Shown here: positions 6,902-11,650 of the stretch, one piece after another
Numbering within the stretch: position 1 is the first letter of the stretch
Layout: each line of letters starts with the position of its first letter
Assembly: GCA_051867635.1 (NCBI GenBank)
Contig: JBJDYT010000080.1
Location: 1-11,650 of the forward strand
Reading direction: 5' to 3'
DNA length: 11,650 nt
Origin: RGIG5472 sp051867635
GTDB lineage: Bacteria; Bacillota; Clostridia; Oscillospirales; Oscillospiraceae
Notes under the pieces: model-generated
Told to the model about the DNA's origin: nothing
The model's database searches: none
What the model saw: only the letters and a program-made list of their open reading frames with translations
Program-made: the position numbers and the translations under genes

Positions 6902-9223
6902 TTATTCTTCCTTTTTCGCGGCAGTCTTTTTGGCCGCGGGTTTCTTCGCGGCGGGCTTCTTCTCCGCCGCCTTGGCGGCCGTCTTCTTCGCGGCAGGCTT
7001 TTTCTCCGCCGCCTTGGCGGCCGCCTTCTTCGCGGCGGGCTTCTTCTCCGCCGCCTTGGATTCCGCCGGCGCTTCCGCGGTCTCCCCGGCGGCTTCGCCA
7101 TCGGCGGTCTTTTTCTTGTAGTAGCCCCGCTTATCCTCCGGCAGGAAGCGCTCGCAGGCGGGGTTCACGCAGAAGGGCTTCTTGAAGCCCCGGCCGGAGC
7201 GCTTGAACATGGTCTTGCCGCAGGAGGGGCACTCGTCCTTCACCGGCACGTCCCAGGTCATGAAGTCGCACTCGGGATACTTTTCGCAGCCGTAGTAGGT
7301 GTAGCCGTTGCGGGAGGTCTTTTTCAGGATGCGGCTGTCGCATTTGGGGCAGCGGCCCGGCATCTCCACCACGATGGGCTTGGTAAACTTGCAGTCGGGA
7401 TAGCCCGGGCAGGCCAGGAAGCGGCCGAAACGGCTGGTGCGGACCACCAGGTTCCTCCCGCAGATGTCGCACGTCTCCTCGCTGACCTCGTCGGGGACCT
7501 TGAAGCGCTTGCCCTCCAGCGCCTGCTCCGCCTGCTCCAGGTTCTGGGAGAAGCCGTCGTAGAACTCGCCGATGAGCGCGCGCCACTCCTTCTCGCCCTC
7601 TTCCACCTCGTCCAGGCCCTTTTCCATGTTGGCGGTGAATTTGGTGTCCACGATGTCGGGGAAATACTCCTCCATCATCTGCTCCGTCACCACGCTGCCG
7701 AGGGGGGTGATCTTCAGATACTTCCCGTCCTTCACCACGTATTCCCGGTCCAGGATGGTGGAGACGGTGGTGGCGTAGGTGGAGGGCCGGCCGATGCCCT
7801 GCTCCTCCATGGCGCGGATGAGGGTGGCGTCGGTGTAGCGGCTGGGGGGCTGGGTGAAGTGCTGCTCGGGCTTGCACTCCTTCAACTCCACCACCTCGCC
7901 CTCCGTCAGGGCGGGCAGGGGGCTCTCCTTCTCCTCCTTGCCCTCCTCGTCCCGGCTCTCCTCGTACACGGCGGTATAGCCCGCGAACTTCAGGCTGGAG
8001 GCCCCGGCGCGGAACTCATGCTCCCCCGCCGCCACCTCCACGCTGACGCTGTCATAGACGGCGTTGGCCATCTGGGAGGCCACAAAGCGGCTCCACACCA
8101 GGCGGTACAGCCGGTACTGCTCCGGCGTCAGGTCGGATTTCACCTGCTCCGGCGTCAGCCCCACGTTGCTGGGGCGAATGGCCTCATGGGCGTCCTGGGC
8201 GCCGTTCTTCGCCTTGAAGCGGCGGCTCTGGGCGGGATAGTAGGCCGCGCCGTAGCGGCCGAGAATGAACTGCTTCGCCGCGGCGATGGCCTCCTCGGAA
8301 ATGCGGAGGCTGTCGGTACGCATATAGGTGATGAGGCCCACGGTGCCCTCGCCGGCGATGTCCACGCCCTCATACAGCTGCTGGGCGATGGCCATGGTAC
8401 GGCGGGGAGTCATGTTCAGCTTGCGGCTGGCCTCCTGCTGCATGGTGGAGGTGGTGAAGGGCGGCGAGGGGCTGCGCTGCTTGTCGCTGCGCTTGACGCT
8501 CTTCACACAGAAGACCTGGTCCTTCACCGCCTCGATCACCGCGGACACGGCCTCGGCGGAGGGCAGCTCCTGCTTCTTCCCCTGCACGCCGTGGTAGTGG
8601 GCGGTGAAGGGGGTGCGGCCGTCGTGCAGCAGCACTGCGTCCAGGGACCAGTACTCCTCCGGCTGGAAGCCCTCGATCTCCTTCTCCCGGTCGTCCACCA
8701 TGCGGGTGGCCACGGACTGGACGCGTCCGGCGGAGAGGCCCCGCCGCACCTTTTTCCAGAGCAGGGGCGAGAGCTGATAGCCCACGATGCGGTCCAGCAC
8801 CCGCCGGGCCTGCTGGGCGTCCACCAGGCTCTGGTCGATCTCCCGCGGCTCGCGGATGCTCTCCTCCACCACCTTCTTCGTGATCTCGTTGAAGGTGACG
8901 CGCCGGGCCTTTTCGTCGCTGAGCCCCAGCAGCTCCTTCAGATGCCAGCTGATGGCCTCGCCCTCCCGGTCTGGGTCGGTGGCGAGATAGACGATATCGG
9001 CGGCGTCGGCGGCCTTTTTCAGCTCGCTGATCAGCTCCTCCTTGCCGCGGATGGGTTTGTAGCTGGGCTCAAAACCGTGCTCGATGTCCACACCCAGCAC
9101 GCTCTTGGGCAGATCGCGGAGGTGGCCCATGCAGGCCTTGACTTCATAGTCCCGGCCCAGGTACTTGCCGATGGTCTTGGCCTTGGCCGGGGACTCCACG
9201 ATGACGAGATGCTTTTTTGCCAT
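6902..9223 (-). CDS. topA: DNA topoisomerase I (type IA) with a lysine-rich tail
   Basis: Relaxes negative supercoils behind RNA polymerase by cutting and passing one strand. The 773 residues hold, in order: a Toprim domain beginning VIVESPAKAKTIGKYLG with Glu10, and ATDPDREGEA with the metal-binding acids Asp83, Asp85 and Glu87; LSAGRVQSVATRMV; the active-site Tyr300 in GLITYMRTDS; GRPSTYAT; then three four-cysteine zinc fingers (Cys585-611, 625-652 and 665-690). The last 65 or so residues are a disordered Ala/Lys/Pro tail containing a 14-residue repeat, like histone H1 tails and the basic tails of actinobacterial TopA. ATG at 9223 follows GGAGGAAACT. The gene lies downstream of dprA behind a structured 126-base spacer, and trmFO follows 29 bases later. 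Confidence 0.98.
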   Translation of the reverse strand: MAKKHLVIVESPAKAKTIGKYLGRDYEVKACMGHLRDLPKSVLGVDIEHGFEPSYKPIRGKEELISELKKAADAADIVYLATDPDREGEAISWHLKELLGLSDEKARRVTFNEITKKVVEESIREPREIDQSLVDAQQARRVLDRIVGYQLSPLLWKKVRRGLSAGRVQSVATRMVDDREKEIEGFQPEEYWSLDAVLLHDGRTPFTAHYHGVQGKKQELPSAEAVSAVIEAVKDQVFCVKSVKRSDKQRSPSPPFTTSTMQQEASRKLNMTPRRTMAIAQQLYEGVDIAGEGTVGLITYMRTDSLRISEEAIAAAKQFILGRYGAAYYPAQSRRFKAKNGAQDAHEAIRPSNVGLTPEQVKSDLTPEQYRLYRLVWSRFVASQMANAVYDSVSVEVAAGEHEFRAGASSLKFAGYTAVYEESRDEEGKEEKESPLPALTEGEVVELKECKPEQHFTQPPSRYTDATLIRAMEEQGIGRPSTYATTVSTILDREYVVKDGKYLKITPLGSVVTEQMMEEYFPDIVDTKFTANMEKGLDEVEEGEKEWRALIGEFYDGFSQNLEQAEQALEGKRFKVPDEVSEETCDICGRNLVVRTSRFGRFLACPGYPDCKFTKPIVVEMPGRCPKCDSRILKKTSRNGYTYYGCEKYPECDFMTWDVPVKDECPSCGKTMFKRSGRGFKKPFCVNPACERFLPEDKRGYYKKKTADGEAAGETAEAPAESKAAEKKPAAKKAAAKAAEKKPAAKKTAAKAAEKKPAAKKPAAKKTAAKKEE
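6948..7059 (-). repeat. 42-bp in-frame tandem repeat encoding the TopA tail
   Basis: Units lie at 6948-6989 and 6990-7031, with a partial third at 7032-7059 that ends where the match stops. Each full unit encodes 14 residues, of the form AAEKKPAAKKTAAK or with Ala in place of Thr (residues about 724-765). The copies differ at only a few bases, so the array is a likely site of unit gain or loss by slippage. The downstream coding sequence continues as PAAKK and TAAKKEE. Confidence 0.9.
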
Positions 9224-9262
9224 AGTTTCCTCCGAGTGAGCGTTTGATTTGCTGTATCGCAG

Positions 9263-9297
9263 GCGGAAAGCGGCGGGGCCGCTTTCCGCTTTATTTT
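9263..9297 (+). terminator. intrinsic terminator motif facing against the genes, in the dprA-topA spacer
   Basis: A perfect 12-bp stem, GCGGAAAGCGGC pairing with GCCGCTTTCCGC around a GGG loop (9263-9289), is followed on the plus strand by TTTATTTT. On the minus strand, the coding direction, the hairpin is not followed by a T-run but would form in the topA leader RNA. As a terminator it would stop antisense transcription entering dprA from topA. The structure is certain; the role is inferred. Confidence 0.6.
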
Positions 9298-9320
9298 CCC
9301 TGTAAGGCGGCTTTCTTCAT

Positions 9321-9346
9321 AAAAGGGCTGCTTTCATAAATCAGCC
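9321..9346 (-). terminator. weak terminator-like hairpin after dprA
   Basis: GGCTG (9346-9342) pairs with CAGCC (9330-9326), and an inner TTT/AAA can extend it past one mismatch. It is followed on the minus strand by CTTTTAT and starts 3 bases after the dprA stop. The stem is short, so at most partial termination is expected. It competes with a second pairing between 9343-9348 and 9307-9312. Confidence 0.35.
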
Positions 9347-9349
9347 GCG

Positions 9350-10573
9350 TCAGTCTTTGAGCTCCACGGCGCGGCGGAAGCGCTTGCCGCTCTCCTCCTC
9401 CGCGAGGCCCTCCATCACCAGCACCGTCAGCGCCGAGAGGACCCGGCGGGCCGTCAGGCCCGTGGCCTCCACCACGTCGTCCGCCTGTAAAGCCTCTCCG
9501 CCTGGCAGGGCGCGCAGCACGGCGATCTGGTCGTCGCTGAGGCTCAGCTCCGGCGAGGAGAGGGACACGGCGCGGAGCGCCCGCTCCGCCTTCTCCGCTT
9601 CCTCCCGCTTTTCCTCCCGGGCCTCCGCCCGCTTCTGCCGGGCCTGATGGCCCAGCTCCCGGGGCGTCTCGAATTCCCTCGCCGTCACTTTGTCCGGATA
9701 GGCCGCCTGGTATTCCCTGAGAATGTCCCAGGCCTCCGTCACCAGCGCCGCGCCCTCCTTGATGAGCCCGTTGCAGCCCCGGCTCATCTCCGCGTCGATG
9801 CCGCCGGGCACGGCGAACACGTCCCGCCCCTGCTCCAGGGCGGTGTGGGCGGTGTTCAGCGCGCCGCTGCGCTTCTCCGGCGCCTCCACCACCACAGTAC
9901 CCAGGGCGAGGCCGGAGATGATGCGGTTGCGGACGGGGAAATGCTCGCCCCTGGGCTCCGTCCCCGGGGCGTATTCCGAGAGGATGGCGCCGGCGGCGGC
10001 CACGTCCTCGTAAAGATAGCGGTTCTCCGCCGGGTACACCACGTCGATGCCGCAGCCGAGGACGGAAATGGTGCGCCCTCCCGCCCGGAGCGCGCCCCGC
10101 AGCGCGGCGGCGTCGATGCCCTGGGCCATGCCGGAGACCACCACCGCGCCCTGTTTGGCGAGGCCATAGCCCAGTTCCTCCGCCGAGCGCACGCCGTAGG
10201 GCGTGGCGGCGCGGGTGCCCACCATGGCTACGGTGACCTCCTCGTCCACCGCCGGGAGCCTGCCCTTCAGGTAGAGCAGCGCCGGCGGGTCAAAAATGTT
10301 TTTCAGCCTCCCGGGATACGCCGCGTCCTGCAGCGTCAGCACCCGCAGGCCCAGCCGCTCGCACTCGCCCAGGACCCGGTCCGCCTCTTTGAGGCTCTTA
10401 TCCTCCAGCAGCCTCGCCTGTCCCCGGGACAGGCCCTCCACCCGGGAGAGCTCCCCGCTGTCGGCGTAGTAGACCCCCTCCGGCGTGCCGAACTGCGCCA
10501 GCAGCCGCAGCCGGGAGAGGTTGGTCAGTCCTGTCAATGTGTTGAGCCAGAGCCAGTACTTCAAAGACGACAT
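9350..10573 (-). CDS. dprA: DNA-processing protein DprA (Smf)
   Basis: Binds incoming single-stranded DNA during natural transformation, protects it and loads RecA; it is widely conserved even in species not known to be competent. The 407 residues show a helical N-terminal region (1-80), then the DprA Rossmann fold with VGTRAATPYG (118-127), SGMAQGID (147-154), LGCGIDVVYPAENR (172-185), FPVRNRIISGL (212-222) and VPGGID (255-260). A charged Glu/Lys/Arg-rich linker (about 305-335) leads to a C-terminal winged helix (346-402, DDVVEATGLTARRVLSALTV). The ribosome binding site before ATG 10573 is poor (a G-rich stretch, AAAGGGCGGG), so expression may be modest or coupled. No comEC or other competence genes are in view, so the window does not show whether the host is transformable. 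Confidence 0.97.
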   Translation of the reverse strand: MSSLKYWLWLNTLTGLTNLSRLRLLAQFGTPEGVYYADSGELSRVEGLSRGQARLLEDKSLKEADRVLGECERLGLRVLTLQDAAYPGRLKNIFDPPALLYLKGRLPAVDEEVTVAMVGTRAATPYGVRSAEELGYGLAKQGAVVVSGMAQGIDAAALRGALRAGGRTISVLGCGIDVVYPAENRYLYEDVAAAGAILSEYAPGTEPRGEHFPVRNRIISGLALGTVVVEAPEKRSGALNTAHTALEQGRDVFAVPGGIDAEMSRGCNGLIKEGAALVTEAWDILREYQAAYPDKVTAREFETPRELGHQARQKRAEAREEKREEAEKAERALRAVSLSSPELSLSDDQIAVLRALPGGEALQADDVVEATGLTARRVLSALTVLVMEGLAEEESGKRFRRAVELKD

Positions 10574-10615
10574 GGCGCTTCCCGCCCTTTCTCCCCGTGT
10601 GCCGGGGTCTTTCTC

Positions 10616-11377
10616 TCAAAGCTGCCGGTACATCTCCCAGAGCAGCACCGCGGCGGCGGCCGCCGCGTTCAGCGACTCGCAGCGCGGCGACATGGGGATC
10701 TTCACCGTGCGGCCGCAGCGCCGCAGGACCTCGTCGCTGAGGCCCCGGCCCTCGCTCCCCACGGCCACCGCGGCCCGGGAAAGGTCCAGCTCCCGCACGT
10801 CCGCCGTATCCTCCCGCAGGGCCGCGCCGTAAAGGGGAATGTCCGCCCGCTCCAGCAGCGCCGACAGCTCCGCAAGGCCGCAGCGCCAGACGCTGCGGCG
10901 GAACAGCACGCCCATGGCGGAGCGGAGGGTCTTGGGGTTATACACGTCCGCGCAGCCGGGGAGCAGGAACAGCCCGTCGCAGTCAAAGGCGTCCGCCGTG
11001 CGGAGGATGGTGCCCACGTTCCCCGGGTCCTGCACGCCGTCCAGCACGAGATAGTGCCGGCCCGTCAGCTCCTTCGGCGGCGCGCTCTCCCGCATGCGGC
11101 AGGAGAACACCACGCCCTGGGGCGTTTCCATGGGGCTGACGGAGCGCATGACGCTCTCCGTCACCTCCGCCGTCCGCACGGTGTCCGGCAAGGACGGCAG
11201 CTCCGTCCCCTCCGTATACAGCACGGCCAGCACCTCCGCCCCCCACTGTGCCGCCTCCCGCAGGAGCTTGGGGCTGTCGCAGAAAAACTCCCGCGTCTGT
11301 TCCCGGTAGCTCCGGGACGCGGCGAGACGCCGCAAATGGACGCAGAGGGGGTTCTGCCGGCTGGTGATCCGCTCCAT
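10616..11377 (-). CDS. TrmH (SpoU) family RNA 2'-O-ribose methyltransferase
   Basis: SAM-dependent enzyme of the trefoil-knot class that methylates a ribose 2'-OH, most probably in 23S rRNA or tRNA; the exact nucleotide cannot be read from sequence. The 253 residues have an N-terminal substrate-binding domain (1-95, starting ITSRQNP) and a SPOUT catalytic domain with the three family motifs: DGVQDPGNVGTILRTADAF (Asn120, Arg126), AVGSEGRGLS (Glu209) and IPMSPRCESLNAAAAAAVLL (Ser235, Leu236, Asn237). The usual SLNVSVA is here SLNAAAA, a mild change. ATG at 11377 has AAAGGAGG 6 bases upstream. The gene sits between lysS and dprA; 42 bases separate it from dprA, consistent with one operon. RlmB-like and YsgA-like assignments are both possible. 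Confidence 0.93.
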   Translation of the reverse strand: MERITSRQNPLCVHLRRLAASRSYREQTREFFCDSPKLLREAAQWGAEVLAVLYTEGTELPSLPDTVRTAEVTESVMRSVSPMETPQGVVFSCRMRESAPPKELTGRHYLVLDGVQDPGNVGTILRTADAFDCDGLFLLPGCADVYNPKTLRSAMGVLFRRSVWRCGLAELSALLERADIPLYGAALREDTADVRELDLSRAAVAVGSEGRGLSDEVLRRCGRTVKIPMSPRCESLNAAAAAAVLLWEMYRQL

Positions 11378-11408
11378 AGGGCGCCTCCTTTCTTTTTCAC
11401 GGGGTAAG

Positions 11409-11455
11409 GCGCCGCCCCCTCCCAGCCCCCGGCGGGAGTGGGAAAGCGGCGGCGC
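11409..11455 (-). terminator. GC-rich hairpin after lysS
   Basis: GCGCCGCC (11409-11416) pairs with GGCGGCGC (11448-11455), with an inner TCCCA/TGGGA helix (11420-11424 with 11439-11443) and a large loop. It lies in the 87-base gap between the lysS stop and the RNA methylase gene. The T content after it on the minus strand is poor (CTTACC), so termination may be weak or partial; no promoter is visible between it and the next gene. Confidence 0.45.
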
Positions 11456-11464
11456 GGCGTTATA

Positions 11465-11650
11465 TCAGTCCAAAGGTTTCATGGTGGGGAACAGGATCAC
11501 GTCGCGGATGGAGTCCGCGCCGGTGAGCAGCATGACGCAGCGGTCGATGCCGATGCCGAGGCCGCCCGTGGGGGGCATGCCGTATTCCAGTGCGTTGATG
11601 AAATCCTCGTCCATCATCTCCGCCTCGTCGTCGCCCTTGGCCCGCAGCTC
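11465..11650 (-). CDS. lysS: lysyl-tRNA synthetase, class II (C-terminal end only)
   Basis: Charges tRNA-Lys with lysine. Only the last 61 codons and the stop are inside the window; the 5' part lies beyond it. The visible protein contains DEDFINALEYGMPPTGGLG followed by class II motif 3, GIGIDRCVMLL, with its ATP-binding arginine, and ends IRDVILFPTMKPLD. This tail is diagnostic of LysS/LysU and separates it from the class I enzyme and from AspS or AsnS. The reading frame is intact up to the window edge. Confidence 0.97.
   Translation of the reverse strand, partial: ELRAKGDDEAEMMDEDFINALEYGMPPTGGLGIGIDRCVMLLTGADSIRDVILFPTMKPLD

Noticed and set aside
6892..7101. Arg/Pro-rich small protein opposite the TopA repeat
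   Set aside because: It is a shifted-frame reading of the TopA Lys/Ala tail on the same strand; the low-complexity repeat explains it fully.
6896..9247. A 783-codon open frame on the plus strand opposite topA
   Set aside because: It mirrors topA codon by codon and its composition (Leu, Gly, His, Ala) is that of an antisense shadow; no ribosome binding site or domain supports it.
10593..10607. CCCCG/CGGGG hairpin between the RNA methylase and dprA as a terminator
   Set aside because: The stem has only 5 bp and no T-run on the coding strand; it is expected by chance in GC-rich sequence.
9647..11407. A 586-codon open frame on the plus strand opposite dprA and the RNA methylase
   Set aside because: It spans two real genes and their gap, with shadow-like composition and no recognisable domain.
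1..11650. Search for a mobile element, CRISPR array, tRNA, defence or toxin-antitoxin system
   Set aside because: Nothing seen: no transposase, integrase, spaced direct repeats, tRNA-like cloverleaf or unassigned gene. All coding space belongs to known housekeeping families.

Overview
This is a GC-rich chromosomal housekeeping segment in which every supported gene lies on the minus strand. Read in the direction of transcription, from high to low coordinate, the order is lysS (3' end only), a TrmH/SpoU-family RNA methyltransferase, dprA, topA, trmFO, plsX, acpP, rnc, uppP and ftsK/spoIIIE (almost complete, cut at its 3' end by the window edge). The dprA-topA-trmFO and plsX-acpP-rnc runs are typical of Bacillota. 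Together with folate-dependent TrmFO, the high GC and purine-rich Shine-Dalgarno sequences, they suggest a high-GC member of the Clostridia such as a gut Oscillospiraceae. That placement is inference from gene content and composition; there is no rRNA in the window to confirm it.

Layout. From 11650 to 9350 come the lysS tail, the RNA methylase and dprA, with short gaps that hold GC-rich stem-loops. From 9349 to 9224 a 126-base spacer carries several inverted repeats, including a perfect 12-bp palindromic stem whose T-run lies on the plus-strand side. From 9223 to 4543, topA, trmFO and plsX are tightly packed; trmFO and plsX overlap by ATGA. From 4539 to 4189 acpP has its own near-consensus promoter and is followed by a terminator-like hairpin, so it looks like a separately dosed unit. 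rnc (4148-3462) follows without a promoter I can recognise and ends at a strong intrinsic terminator. A consensus promoter starts 8 bases beyond it and drives uppP and then ftsK, which begins with TTG 21 bases after the uppP stop.

Functionally the genes cover tRNA charging (LysS), RNA modification and processing (TrmH-family enzyme, TrmFO, RNase III), DNA topology, uptake and segregation (TopA, DprA, FtsK), phospholipid and fatty-acid synthesis (PlsX, AcpP) and the cell-wall lipid carrier (UppP). I found no mobile element, CRISPR array, tRNA, rRNA, phage gene or defence cassette, and no convincing new system. No stretch longer than 126 bases lacks a gene. The parts most worth a second look are regulatory (acpP promoter and terminator, rnc leader, topA leader, uppP leader) and the histone H1-like repeat tail of TopA.
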